Source: Acanthaster planci (Eukaryota > Echinodermata > Asteroidea > Valvatida > Acanthasteridae). Taken from it: 38,667 nt of DNA. The notes under the pieces were generated by a model. The model ran no database searches. It was given only the letters and a program-made list of their open reading frames with translations, and was not told where the DNA came from. This document shows positions 1-12,236 of the stretch, in pieces. A program made the translations under genes and the position numbers. The number at the start of each line of letters is the position of its first letter. Positions within the stretch are counted from its first letter, which is position 1. The DNA lies in assembly GCF_001949145.1 (NCBI RefSeq), contig NW_019091378.1:1457130-1495796 (forward strand), read 5' to 3'.

Positions 1-308
1 CAATGTCACTTTTGGATTCTGCGGTGTCTGGCAGGCTTGGACTCTGAGGCTATTAAGTCTTGAGGAAAGTTATATCTGCTTAAACTGGTCAGGCTCCTCA
101 ATGCTTTACCGATTGCTATGTAACATAGTGTTGAGCATGGTTTATCAAGCAAAAATGCTTTGGAGTTTAACCAGCCACATGTGATGTGTAAAATCTGTCC
201 CAGAGGGAGCAGCAGTGGGATGCAAGGGAAGTCGTTTTGACAGTGAGTTATGTGCAAATCAGTAGAATTAAAAGGTCTTAGGTACAGCTCTTTTAGTCTG
301 AAGAATTA

Positions 309-2190
309 TCACCCGTACTTGTATTTGTCCATTGGAAGGAGCTGATTGGCCGCTATGCAGTCATCGATGTACTGCACTGTGTAGTAGTCATCTGAACTGA
401 TCTTCTCTCCATCTGCTGCCAATCTGGAAAGATATAAGATTACCCAAAGCAGTTTAGTACTACGCTTCGCAACTTTAACTATCAGTGTTTCTTGTGTTTA
501 AGTAAGAGCTGGTGCACGCTGAATTACAGAGCAAATGCAGATATAAGGGCCACTTCTTTGGCCTCGAATTCACACTGCAAATTCGCAAAAGTGGAGTACC
601 TTTTTAAGTATGGCAAATTCCTCTGTAAATGTCTTGTGTAATCCATGTGATGTAGGATTCCCCTTGCTCTTATCAAACTTGTTAATAAACTTTAGGCAAT
701 AGAGGGTCATCAATGTAACCTTTTTAAACGTAATCATTGTGATATATATATGTGTCCACACCCTTAAAAGATGCAGGTGATCGGCTTTCTTCGACAAACT
801 TTCTGTGTGACCTCACAGGTCCATGTTTGAAAAAATTTTGGCATACTTCTCAGCTCACTACATGGGCTGATGAGTGACAACTACTGGTTGAAATGATAAA
901 AACAGGAAAACCTTCCCATCTGGCATGCCTGGAATGGTTTGAAGCTTTAGACACACTCAACAGGGATGCCCTTCACATTCATGCCCAATTTCAGAACGAC
1001 TGGTCATAGTGGAATGTTGGTCAAGTTGTCCCCGAGTCATGTCGCCCCCTAGTCAAGTTGTCCCCCGTATAAATAATTAAATTATAATATAAATTTTTTC
1101 TACTTTTCAAGCTTTTACTGGGGTAATTTTTTGGGGGGGATAATTTATATAATTTCTTTTTTACTTTTCAAGTTTTTACTGGGGAAATTTACTTTTTCTT
1201 TTTTTTTTTAAATTTATTTATTTACTTATTTTCATTTCATTTAATTATCATTTATTAATTTACTGTATCACCATATCAGACAGGACTGAATTGTCTCTTT
1301 TGATTTGGTTCACTGTACACTCTTAAAACAACCCAAACAAAATGTTGACTGATATTCCTAGTTATTCAAAATTACTAAAATTCATTTCCGCATTACTGAT
1401 TTCAGGAAGTTATTCAAATAAAGTAGAAATAACTACTGAAAGATTTGAGATTTAAAGACGTTCAAATTGCTTAAACAATTCAAAGAATATGTGTTGTTAC
1501 ATTGGCACACACCAGGACTCACCCTTTGAATAAATATATCTTGTGTGGCACATCTTGGCCAAGGTAGATTTCAAAAGCTGCCAGCTGCGTTCATTCAGGC
1601 AGGAATTTTACACACACAAATGGTCGAAATTAAATGAATGAAAATTGTGAATGAATGAGTGCATGTACGAGTCTCTGTCTTGTTTTTCTTTATCTTCTAC
1701 GTATGGTTGATGAAACTAAAAATTACACGCACAGATAACAACTTGTAAGAACTAGTGGGGGACCAGGGGATGACTGAACCAGGGGACGACTTGACCCAGG
1801 GACGACTTGACCAGGGTTTCAATTTTGGGGGACGACTTGACCCGAGGGGGGGTTACATTTGTAGATCAACCACCCAACCCCCCCCCCCTGCTGTAGCTGG
1901 TAAGAGGGTGGAAACCTCCCCCTCCAGGCCTCATTTTGATATAGATTAGCATGAAGAGTCCTAAATCTTCCAACTGTTTGATGATGCCAGATTGTTTGGG
2001 TTAAGGTTTAATGCGTGTATGCATGCAATTAGTAATATTTGTGGCCGTCTTACTTGATCCATTCTTGGTTGCCATGGAGTTTGCTACTGACCATGCCACC
2101 TCTTTCCTGGAGAGAAAAAACAGACAAATATTACAGTGATTGAGTTTCACATTCAATATGGGGGTTCATGTAACTCATGTCAAAACACTG

Positions 2191-2221
<31 letters not shown>

Positions 2222-2670
2222 TGAATCACTTTCGGCAAACTTAATATTGTGCACAGACATGACAAACCCTGTGATGAATGATGCTCAAGTTGAGCTTTTC
2301 AGAGTATTCATCTAGATCCTCAGACTGGTCTGAAAAATTCTAAGACTTTTCTTTGTGAGTACCTCAATATTTTCCCCGCAAGATTTGACTTTAGGTCATG
2401 CTAGAATACAGTAGGTTCCTAGCTGTAGCTTGTGTAATTGTAAGGAAAAGTTGTGTCCGTAGGCTAATTTGACATCAAACTCAAATTAGTGTTGGGAGCA
2501 CTCCTTAAATAAAGGCGCACAGAAAAGATATTCAGTGTTCACCAGTTACTAACTTCAATCAATGGCCTCAGTCTTGCTTTTGTAGCAGAGGGTCTCAGGA
2601 AGAATCTCATAGCTTCTCCATTTTCTTTGCAGAAAAGGAACGTCGAATCAGGCTTCGAATCGTCCGCCAT
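309..2670 (-). CDS. TERF2IP: TERF2IP (RAP1)-like protein, N-terminal BRCT domain, three exons; gene probably continues past the left edge
   Basis: TERF2IP/RAP1 is the shelterin partner of TRF2 and also a chromatin/NF-kB regulator; its N-terminus is a BRCT domain. Three minus-strand exons join in phase: 2670-2554 (39 codons from ATG, donor GTTAGT), 2106-2054 (acceptor CTCTCCAG, donor GTAAGA, leaves AA) and 423-313 (acceptor CTTTCCAG). The first reads MADDSKPDSTFLF...MRFFLRPSATKARL, resembling human RAP1 around TLFVRDDGSSMSFYVRPS. The second supplies the Gly-rich turn (RGGMV). The third reads YYTVQYIDDCIAANQLLP...YKYG, resembling ISTQYILDCVERNERLELEAYRLG. Exon 3 can splice at GG|GTGATA (313) or read straight into an in-frame TGA at 309-311. 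Splicing is likelier, because the family carries Myb and C-terminal RCT domains that are absent here and would lie left of base 1. Identity comes from remembered family sequence; the exon junctions are seen directly. Confidence 0.8.
1019..1842. mobile_element. Foldback/MITE-like element with inverted, internally repeated ends
   Basis: Three tandem degenerate copies of a GGTCAAGTTGTCCCC-type unit start at 1019 and run to about 1066. Four to five copies of its reverse complement (GGGGACGACTTGACC) occupy 1755-1842. Between them lies a very AT-rich core with poly-T tracts and a local direct duplication (CTTTTCAAG-TTTTTACTGGGG at about 1104-1130 and 1163-1186). No transposase frame is seen. It lies in intron 2 of the TERF2IP-like gene. 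The architecture suggests a non-autonomous foldback DNA transposon; I could not identify a clear target-site duplication. Confidence 0.6.
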
Positions 2671-2673
2671 TTT
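2663..2673 (-). promoter_or_regulatory. YY1-type motif overlapping the TERF2IP start codon
   Basis: On the minus strand the start context reads AAAATGGCGGAC, which matches the YY1 core (AANATGGCGG). In animal promoters this motif often coincides with the first ATG of housekeeping genes. Here ATG GCG GAC also encodes Met-Ala-Asp. The match is seen; binding is inferred. Confidence 0.45.
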
Positions 2674-3852
2674 ATTACACACGCTGTTACAAGGTGTATA
2701 TTCCCTAGACTTCTCCTGTATGTAGAAATAAACGGAAGGGCTAACGCGCCAAGCTATAATTTCCTCGATTTTCCATCGCGGGACGTACATGCACGTACGT
2801 GCACGTAGGCTTACTTGTACTTTTGTAGCATTGTGTAAGTGCCAAACTAGATTTCGCTTCAACTTAAACTTAAAGCCAAACTTCTAGCAATCTGCATGTT
2901 AATATACACTGTCAGTTACGAGAGTGGTAAGTTATACTAAAGTGTAGCTTTGGGGATGCAGACTTCCTTAAATTAAAGCTTGCATGTAGAAGGGAATTAT
3001 ATTCACTCTTTCTCTTCTTAATCTTCATGGCGAGGCCTTGGCTTGGGCTCCCAAGTTCCATGGACATCATGGACATGATTGACATCTGTTGCCAAATGCG
3101 CTATTAAAATTAAAAGCCAAGCAGCTTTCCAGACTGGGAGGGGGAGGCGTTGTGACGAATGGGAATCCCCCTACCCGTGAACCGGAACGGGATTTAAAAT
3201 CACTGAGTGAATAATTTCATGTTTAAATGCAGGGACCTATTACAGTTCTGGGGGGCTGGGTAGGGGTCTAAAACGATCCTAAAATTCCTATTCCCGTCAT
3301 GCCTGTCCTCGGCATTTTATGAGCTAGGGCCCCTGGCCTACATGTTTACACTGTGACAGTTCAGATACCCCCAGAATTTTGGGGTTCACAGGAGCGGGAT
3401 GCCCACCGATGGACGACAAAACCTACAGTTCTAGGGGCACTGTTCAGACTGACGTTTCTTTTGTAACCTCTTAAAGTCTTATCTGCCTTTCCCTTCACAT
3501 GGCGTAATACGTAGATGTACTTACATGTGCAAGCACAGAGATATGTTGATATCTAGCCATCCTGTCCCAACGGCTACATGCTCTGTACATGCAGCTTTTA
3601 CTCAGTTGCACACATTTGCCTTATGCATGTATTAAGTTCTGCACCTGTTTGCGCCTTAACCAATGTGTGAGTATACTCATGATCCTGTGGAGGTTTCTTC
3701 ACAGTACAGGAAGATGATGATGGTATAATGAATTTCAGCCATTTTGTCCCTGGCAATTAAAATTTCATTCAACTACATGTTATTCTTTACACGTTCAGAT
3801 TTTTGCTTCTCTGTATACCGGACAAGCTGCCTGACATAGCTGATTTAAGAAA
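2671..3852. promoter_or_regulatory. Divergent intergenic/promoter region between TERF2IP (-) and TIMM8 (+)
   Basis: The two start codons are about 1.2 kb apart and point away from each other. CpG-containing sequence and an ETS-like ACGGAAG (near 2735) lie next to the TERF2IP ATG. Plus-strand donors GTAAGT at 2835 and 2927, and acceptor-like sites TTTCTTCACAG (ending near 3704) and TTACACGTTCAG (ending near 3799), could define an untranslated first exon of TIMM8, placing both transcription starts near 2.7-2.9 kb. No TATA box is obvious. Splice-site use is inferred. Confidence 0.35.
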
Positions 3853-4128
3853 ATGGCAGAGGACCCAGAGCTGGCCCACTTCATCAATGTGGAGGGCCAG
3901 AAGCAGACCTTTCAGCAGCTGGTCTACAAGCTGACCGACACCTGCTGGGAAACCTGCTTCGCCGATGTCCGTCCGAGTGCCCGGCTCGAGGCCAAGGTGC
4001 AGAACTGCTTCGTCAACTGCGTAGAGCGCTTCATCGACACCACCAACTTTATCGTCAAGAGGCTGGAGACCCAGCCTCAGTACGGGTCAGCGGGATCAAG
4101 GAGAGGAGGGCTGGACATGGATTTATGA
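3853..4128 (+). CDS. TIMM8: TIMM8, small TIM chaperone of the mitochondrial intermembrane space
   Basis: 91 residues, close to the 83-97 usual for Tim8/DDP1. Twin CX3C motifs are at C31/C35 (CWETC) and C52/C56 (CFVNC), 16 residues apart, followed by the hallmark VERFIDTTNFIVKRLE helix. The N-terminal HFINVEGQKQTFQQLV is also typical of the family. Tim8 pairs with Tim13 in a hexamer that escorts hydrophobic inner-membrane precursors such as Tim23; the twin cysteines form two intramolecular disulphides through Mia40/Erv1. There is no presequence, as expected for a MIA substrate. The ATG sits in a good AAAATGG context. The reading frame is uninterrupted by introns, whereas I recall an intron in the vertebrate TIMM8A/B genes. 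Whether it is closer to TIMM8A or TIMM8B cannot be decided. Confidence 0.93.
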   Translation: MAEDPELAHFINVEGQKQTFQQLVYKLTDTCWETCFADVRPSARLEAKVQNCFVNCVERFIDTTNFIVKRLETQPQYGSAGSRRGGLDMDL

Positions 4129-4438
4129 TCAAGGTTCTTCCAGTTGTCTCATCTTAATTTAAAACATTGCTTCATCCTGTGTGACCAATCCCAGACACCA
4201 GTGATGTAACTGGGGTGAAGTTTCTAGTGGGACACCCAGATGTGAACACATTTTCTCAGGGGGCACCAACAGCTGATGAATTCCTGTCTGAACACAGGTT
4301 GTGCGCATTTCAAAATTACAAGGGGTCGGGGTACTGTCGGGGTTAGAGGAGAGAGTACAGACATCTGTTCCCCTCAGCTCCTGCTGTAGTTAAAGTCCAT
4401 TTTGCAGAACGAGAGGTCACTATTGCTTGTGTGTATTA

Positions 4439-4444
4439 AATAAA
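4439..4444 (+). terminator. Candidate polyadenylation signal of TIMM8 (AATAAA)
   Basis: Canonical AATAAA about 310 bases after the TIMM8 stop, followed by a GT-containing stretch (CATCTGTGACC...TTTGTAAG). It would give a 3' UTR of about 330 bases. Confidence 0.6.
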
Positions 4445-6885
4445 CATCTGTGACCAGATTTGTAAGCACAAAGCAGATTCTATCGATGAAGATGAAAGAC
4501 ACTCTAGCCAGTGGTTTACCCAATTAGGAAAGATCAAGGCGGGAACAGTAGAAGAAACATTCCTGCACAGTATAAGATGTTGATAGCTGTGATGTGCACG
4601 GTATGATACTGGTTACCATTTCAGGTGTGAATGATTTGATGCACTCTTCCCACCGTTTATTGTTCAGAAGTTCACAGTCTGTATCTAGGAAAACCACATT
4701 CTGCATATCATACAGAAATGCCCCAACGTGTACATGTACATGTATACACGTACTTGTCTGTGAGAGATGGAGCCATTGATACTGGCATTAGTTGATAAAT
4801 ATCTGATGGATAAATTTATGCAACATTTTAATGCTGTTTCAGCCTATCCTCTTACCTCCCCAACATCAGACAATACAGGATCCATGAGTATGCATGTTCA
4901 GTTAAAAAATGAGCTCACAAAATATAGAGGACCTGACGTTTCGGTCCTAGCAGAATCTATCTCTAAGGCAAAATGACAAGTGGACAGGACAAACAAGCAC
5001 ACAGGGAATCAACCAAGCATGGATGAATGCAAGAGGACAGAAAGGGTCAAGAAAGCTGCAGGCTGGATACAAGGGGACTGCATGAAAGGCATGGTGGAAC
5101 AAGAAGACGATTGCTGCTCTTGATGGTCAAAAATTAGTAGATTCTAATTAGCATTTCATCATGTAAATGGAATTGGCAGGTCTATGTACATGTGGCTGAA
5201 TGAGTGACTTGCATCACTTCTAATGTTCATGATCAGAATTAGTGACATCACACAACATGAACCATCGGCTTGAGTCTTTCATATCTGTGCTTTATTTATA
5301 ATTTTTTTAATTAATACTTTTAATATTGTTAATTGGTAGTCATTGCTTCTGGTTATTAGTTTAGAACATCTGATCCAGTACAAACAAAATAACAGCGACA
5401 TACACATGGGGATATTGTGGACAAAGCCACCGTACTGTGTGGTTATGAACATTTTAAAGGAGCTTCAGTCAATGAAAACCTGTTTGTTTTTGGCACATAA
5501 TTAACGATGAGTGAATAAATTTGAAAATGAACCATTTACAACAGGTATAGTGACATTCAATTGATTTATCACTTGAGTGAAATTTTTTTTTCTTTTTTTT
5601 TATTCTTTCTCTTACGATGCATGATGTAATTTCTGTGAGCTCTCATTTTATAGAATTCTTCTGAACAGAAACATGGGTCAACACCACCCTACGCCCGTGA
5701 AATGTGTGCACTGAATTCATGGAAGGCAGCAAGCAGCCACACCTCTCAGCTGCAACACACTTCACACAATTTCTTGACAAGGATTAGCCCAATCCAGCAT
5801 CTTGTATAGAGGACAATGGGGATAGAGCCAAATGCCATAGTTCTTTTTAAAACGGCCTACTGATGTTTAGAATGATGCTGTGTGACACACTCGTGCATCA
5901 GACCTGCAAGGAAATTTCCTATAGCACTGGTCTGTCACAATACCCAGTCAGAATAGCTACATGTATGCTTATTTCTTTCCAAGAAGCTCAATTGATTCAC
6001 TGGTATATTGTTTCTTTCTACAGCGGCCAAATTTAATCTTAATTCGTACATTACATATACGAATAAATAATTTTAGTCAACAAAATCGGCCTTTCAGCCA
6101 TCTTGACAAAAAGCTGTAATCTACCAAAAAACCCTAAAAGTTCAACAACAGAAAAATTCTTCAGTTTTGTAAAGATACATATAGTGATTGTGTCTTCTTT
6201 ACATTTTCGGATCTTTAATACATGGCAACCATAAGTGCTGTCATTCCAATTCAGCGTCAATGACTTACTTCAATGCCACTTCTAGTGGTGCAAATGTACT
6301 GCCTCCTAAACCAACTCTTGTCTGAAGTCTACAAGAATCTGTTAGGATGAAAATATCAGTGTCAGCTGTTTCTTGCGTGTTCAGGGGTCACCCATTTTTC
6401 TGTCCTTGTCATGAGCTTACAAAGTGAACACAAAGTGAGGTTTCATACAAATCTGGATTGCGATCAGTCATCCCAGAGCTGGTACGTGCTATCCATTAGG
6501 CAGGTTCTGGCGTCAGAGAACCAGTGATGGATCACTGATCGCGATCCGGATCTATGTGAAACACACAGGCGCTAGGAGGGCAGAGGTTTTCAACCTGCAT
6601 CATACTTGGATTTGTCTCTGTGGTTTGGTGTACGCGGCATGCCTTACACAAGATGTTGCTTGATAAGGTTTCGCCGCCTCTTTGATCGATTTCCTGGCTT
6701 GTATCCCCTACTCATGCAAAGTAATACACCCTACCACGACGAGGAAAGCAATGCTACTGTTACTGCCATTGACAGCTTGACCAGCCATCATCCTCTCATG
6801 TACATTTTGGGAGGAGAGAGGCATCTCAGGGAGGAGAGTTTTGCACGCTTGTGAAAAGGACAACAAATCGTCACCTACACCAAGA

Positions 6886-7232
6886 AGTAGCACTCAACTG
6901 CACTTGCGTGTTACTTCGTGAAAACCGTGTTTACAGCAATTTTGGTTTCACAAAGTAGCACTCAAGTGTGCACGCGCACATCGTACACTGATGTATAATC
7001 AAATGATTTTCATGTTCACAAAGTAACACTCGTGTGTTTTGTCAATATAGCATGGATAAAAAAAACACTTTGAAAGGTCTAAAATGATTTGATTCACCCA
7101 TAAATATGTGACTTAACTAGAAGATGCTCTTAAAACTTATTTTAACTGTTTAAATTAAGGAAAGGGTCAGTTCTTGAAAATGACAATTCACCAAGCACGT
7201 GCCACACGGCACCGAGTGCTACTTCATGAAAA
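6886..7232. repeat. Dispersed direct and inverted copies of a GTTTCACAAAGTAGCACTC-type unit
   Basis: Copies are at 6886-6896 (AGTAGCACTCA), 6909-6923 (inverted, TGTTACTTCGTGAAA), 6946-6964 (GTTTCACAAAGTAGCACTC), 7015-7031 (GTTCACAAAGTAACACT) and 7214-7232 (inverted, GAGTGCTACTTCATGAAAA). The last can pair with the 6946 copy over nearly its whole length. It looks like the remains of a palindromic element. No coding frame accompanies it. Confidence 0.5.
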
Positions 7233-8950
7233 AACACATTTCCGTAAAATACGTGCAAAAGCGGCTCACACATCTATTGATGAGTGCAACTTTGTGGTGT
7301 TGATGACGAAATACGGATGTAAACCTATTACAAGTGTCCAAAGAATTTCAAGTCTCAAATTATTACCTGTAATCAGTACTACTTGTGTACAGCCATTTCC
7401 TGGTCACAACACATTATAATACATTGCTAAAAATAATTCAGGTATTTTTTCACCCCAAAATGAAAGCAACATGTATTGACAATCAATGAATGAACAATAT
7501 TTACAGTATCACCTACTAACACATAAACCTAAAATTGGGGACAATGCAAATACGGTCTGTTACAGTGTTAGATAACTCTACATCGCCTCCTTCCAAAGAA
7601 AAACACAGCCAGATCTTTCTGTATCTTTAAATTGAGAGTTTTGTGATGTGCCAACATTATGAACTAAACCACTGGACATTTATGGCTTCTAAAACCCAGT
7701 GAAAATTGAAAATCTGCTAGTCAATGATCATGCCTTACTATTTCACCAAAGGGGGCATCCCATAGTGCCAGTTGGCTGTTTTAAAATCTGACATCAATGG
7801 CATCACATGAACAAAATCCAGATTGTTCTACCTTCAAACACTTACAAAAGCTACACCCACTGCAACCCCTTGCCAATTGAATGGATGAATTCTGCAAAGT
7901 GAATTAGAAGTCTGAACTATAGTGGCGCCATGCTCGTATACAGGTGGTGCCCAGTCATTCCACCAATAGGGTGTCGTGATTTGCACGTATGTCTTGGATT
8001 CAGGAATGGCCACGTCAGTATGGTGCCCACTACAGTCAGATGACATCCCCTTGGATAAGTCTACGAGCAAGTTATTTAATCCAACGACAAATTCAGGCAC
8101 AGATCTTGTCTTCATTCTAAAAAGTCCTCACCTCAAAAAGCAGTACTGTGTCACTGGTATTTAAAACTGACAGACTTTGATGTTCTTTGACAATGCGAAA
8201 GACATTCTTTCCAACTTAAAGAAAAATTCGCTCTTCAGGATAGTTTAATTAATTAATTAAAAATAAAACTTGTTACCAAAAAACTTTCAAAGAGTAGCTC
8301 GCAAAGGTACAATACTACTTGCTGAAGTGCTAAATATTACCTTTATTGAAGACCTTGCTGTACTAACTTGCATCAATGCCTGATACAAAATGTATGCATG
8401 TGTTTTGAAAGAGTTTCACACATTATAACACACTTCAGGGACAAGTTTTGGGAAACTAATCAGTAAAAAGCAAAGAAGAGCTGAGAGACCAAGCTTACCT
8501 GAAGTATTTTTTTAAAAAGCAAACACATACCAATATAGAAAATCCTTTTTACAACTATGGCAGTCAGAAGTAAGGTCTTTCCTATACTTTATATAAAATA
8601 CAGTTGACTGAGAACTGTTCTGTCAGCTGAAAACTGCGTGCTTAGCTATGCCATAAAACGGGGGTCAAGGGAATCGTTAAAATGCAAGCAATGACCACAT
8701 GTAAAGTCCCTATCCCTCATAGAGCATCAAGACATATACATGTACAAAACCAAAGTTAACAGAAAACTTCTCAAGTACACGTACAGTATACGCACGTACA
8801 CTAGCTTGTCCATAACTTACCAATTGAACAACCAATCAGTCACTGCTTTGGCAAAGAAAAGTTGAACAAAATGAAGAATTACTATATGGGCTCACTTCCA
8901 ACGTAAAATAAAGAACAGAGAAATGGAATGTCAATTGACTATTAACACAA

Positions 8951-8956
8951 TTTATT
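8951..8956 (-). terminator. Possible distal polyadenylation signal for arfaptin
   Basis: TTTATT on the plus strand, that is AATAAA on the minus strand. It is the first exact hexamer I found downstream of the arfaptin stop, about 3.9 kb away. Its use is uncertain; a nearer variant signal may serve instead. Confidence 0.2.
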
Positions 8957-11900
8957 GATTTGAGATAAATATATACATTGGTAAATCATAACATAGGCCA
9001 ATTGCTTTCAATCTCATTACAACTGTGTCCACGCCATCTCAAAAGTTCTATAATTGGTAAACTGCGTAACATCAAGCAAATTTTCTTTCATCAAAAGTGC
9101 ACAGGCATAGAGCATGATTAAATACGTCTAGCTCTTGATGAAAATAGCATACAGATTTCCCCTTTGGAAAAAAATACACTTTTATAATGTCTGACCAGGA
9201 AAGAGAAATATGGGATATGGTTTGGGTTACGAAAAAAAAAAAAAAACAGCCACCATGGGCTGTGTCCAGAAGTAAAGGCTATGGCTAGAAATGATATAAG
9301 GATGCATGGAAGCGGCTAGTTACCTCCCTGACACATGCATGATGCCAGCTGCAGGCACATCTTCTGGATGTAGCCTTGTATCTACCTGGTTTTCCCCCCA
9401 AGTCCACGAAGACCAGTCGGTCTGTGTACTAGATCAACAAAGAAAATGGATGCAACTGATATTTCATATTTCATGTTTTAACAATGATCAACACTGACTG
9501 AGCATCAATCGTGGCGTCAGTGAACTGGACACAAGGAATTTGATTCCAAGAAAAACACAATCAATCTCAGAGTTTCTTCGGCAGGAATGGTCTGAAGTTT
9601 CTGGTCACCATCTGCCCCACTTCAAACCCTGTTGGTGTTCTTGTTCCCTTTTCATTCATGAAATAACAGCTAAATGCAGGCAAACTTGCAAGGCTGTCTG
9701 GAATTCTACCATTTTTAATAGTGCTGTTTTCCAGATATGGCTATTAACAGTGCACTTGATGTGGTTCTGACAAGCCTTTGAGCTTTACGTGTGGCAAAAT
9801 TTTTATACTTGCGAGAAAATGGGCTTTCTGGATCAGTCACGAAAATGGCCGAAATGTGTCAGTATGGACACAAACTTTGTGGCTAGATGAAGACCAGAAA
9901 CAAGAACTTTGTCTAATCCACCGATTCTGAAATGGACTTGTACGTATGGTAAGCTGCACATTGGAATCACACTGAAGCTATACAACAGATGATGGGATAT
10001 AAAATTTATATGCAAATCTATTATAATCTAATTCAAGGTATATCTTTTGTCACATCTCTGACATTAACATATTAAAGCAGACATAAGATGTGACACTGAA
10101 TAACTTACCAAGATAATTTACCCTATTATTTGGATATCTTTCTTACTACTTTAAATCTGTGACCAAATTACCTGTTATGAATCCTGACCGTTTTTTTAAG
10201 CAGAACAGGTAATTCACACTACATGTTAATTGTAGTTTTGGACAATTTGGTACATTATATAAACCCTTGGCAGTTTTGCTTGGAATCATGCCACACCTAG
10301 ATTAAACACTGCCTAATTAACAAATGGAACACTCTACAGACAAGACCATAAGAAGACCAGTTTATCAATTCTACTCTCTCCATCAAAATCAAGCAAAGCA
10401 AAGTTTGACCACTGTGGGCACTGGACACAAGTAAATAGGGTTTGGCATTTTTACAGCAAAGCCTGAAGAGTGGTTCTTCAGAAAAAGAACTCAAGCACCG
10501 AGAAAAAACAGATAAAAACCCACCTGCACCATTTCTTTTTAAAAGTGCACCGCATGGCGTTCTAACAAGAGTAACTAAGCCAGGTTTCTGGGTGCTAGAC
10601 ACACTGGAATAACTTCTTGTTAAGGAATTACATTTTGAAGACCCCTAATCAAGATAATTCTGTCACTCTGGAATGTAAACCAAAAAATCCTTGCCGTTTA
10701 GAAAATGAAGACGGCATAATGATCATAAAATTAATACAACATGCTCGTATTGAATATGTACTATGTGTTGGGTTAGTGAGAAATATCAATGGGAAAGACA
10801 TGTTTCTCCAACGGGGCTCATTTGATAGCATAATGGCTAGTACACATGGCTTTGCCATAAAAGCAAGACAACTAGTGAACGTGCACTGCACATGTGCTCA
10901 GCAACAAAGCTGTGGCACCACTACGCCATGGTTCAACCCATCTGACAAAAACGTGTAGTACTGCTTAGCCGGCAAAGTTTAACTCGTTTAACTGAGTGCC
11001 CAGTGCACAGGCAGAGACTGTACATTCTACCATAAACTGGTCACGCATGCTCAGCACGTTCCGCACCAAAGCAATGAATGCCCACCAAAGGACTGTCGTT
11101 TTGGTGTAAAGGCACGCCATCCATTGTTCCGGCACGGTGCAGATTGAGCCCCAATGAAAACTGCACATAAACAGATGAACCCCTAGTTCAAAATGAAGAG
11201 AAAAAAGTGAATGTAACTCCAAACACATGTAAATGCCTTAAAAGGCTTGATCAATAATTGCCTACACATATTTGTACAATGTAGCGGTTGCCATGTTTAC
11301 AATTTATGTGAAGGCTATTGACAACTTTACGTAGCAAAAGGTCATTCCAGCTTTAAAAAAAAAAAAAAAAAAGCTATGAAATACTTCCACAATATCTTTG
11401 CTACGTTTAAAATCACATTTTTTTTTGAGCAGTGCACAAGACTGCAAGATAATCAACCATTAAGGTCAATGTATTCCACATTAAACTGAATATCTTATAA
11501 ACAATAAGTGTTGCCTCTTTCGGCGCTCTATAAATACAAATTACCAAGTGTCATTTTACAACAATGCCATTGTATTTTTGAGGAGTCTGATATACCATAG
11601 TCCAAATGTGCTGGGGTAGCCAACGTGAAACAGGAGAGCACTGGCGTATTTGGTTTACAGCCAAAAAAAAATAGGTGAACCAAGGTTAACCCTTAAATGT
11701 ACACCCCCCAAAAGGCAAGCTGTGTAATACCAATGGCATCTAGCTACACTCTCAAGCAAGCAGATTGAACTTTTTCTTTTTTCGATACAACACACTATAA
11801 CAAAATTCCATCAACCGGAGTCAACAGCAAACAGTAATGAGGGTCCATTTTATAACACACAAAAGTGTGGTAACTGATTTGTAAGTGGCGTATCCGGCAT

Positions 11901-12157
11901 AATGGGACATTCTTTACCTGAAAGGGTACCCATGCTGGAACACGTTTGCCAGGGGTGTATGAGAAACTGTAATGGCCAAATTGGGACTAAGGTTAAAGGT
12001 TAACGGATGTACATTAACCCTCCTTTTGTTTTACAGCAAAACTATGCACGAGTGCCCACAGTCACTCTCTTGCATGTGTTTTCTATATGGAACACAACCA
12101 TGCACAGGTTCAGTGTGTACACAGTTGGTTGCCAGCACAGTCTTTTGTGCAGTCCTC

Positions 12158-12236
12158 NNNNNNNNNNNNNNNNNNNNNNNNNNNNNNNNNNNNNNNNNNN
12201 NNNNNNNNNNNNNNNNNNNNNNNNNNNNNNNNNNNN
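12158..12236. other. Assembly gap (79 N)
   Basis: A run of 79 undetermined bases. It lies downstream of the arfaptin stop codon, in probable 3' UTR or spacer, so it breaks no recognised coding exon. Confidence 0.99.

Noticed and set aside
6-257. 83-codon minus-strand open frame as the next TERF2IP exon
   Set aside because: No acceptor in correct phase and the composition is unlike the Myb or RCT domains of the family.
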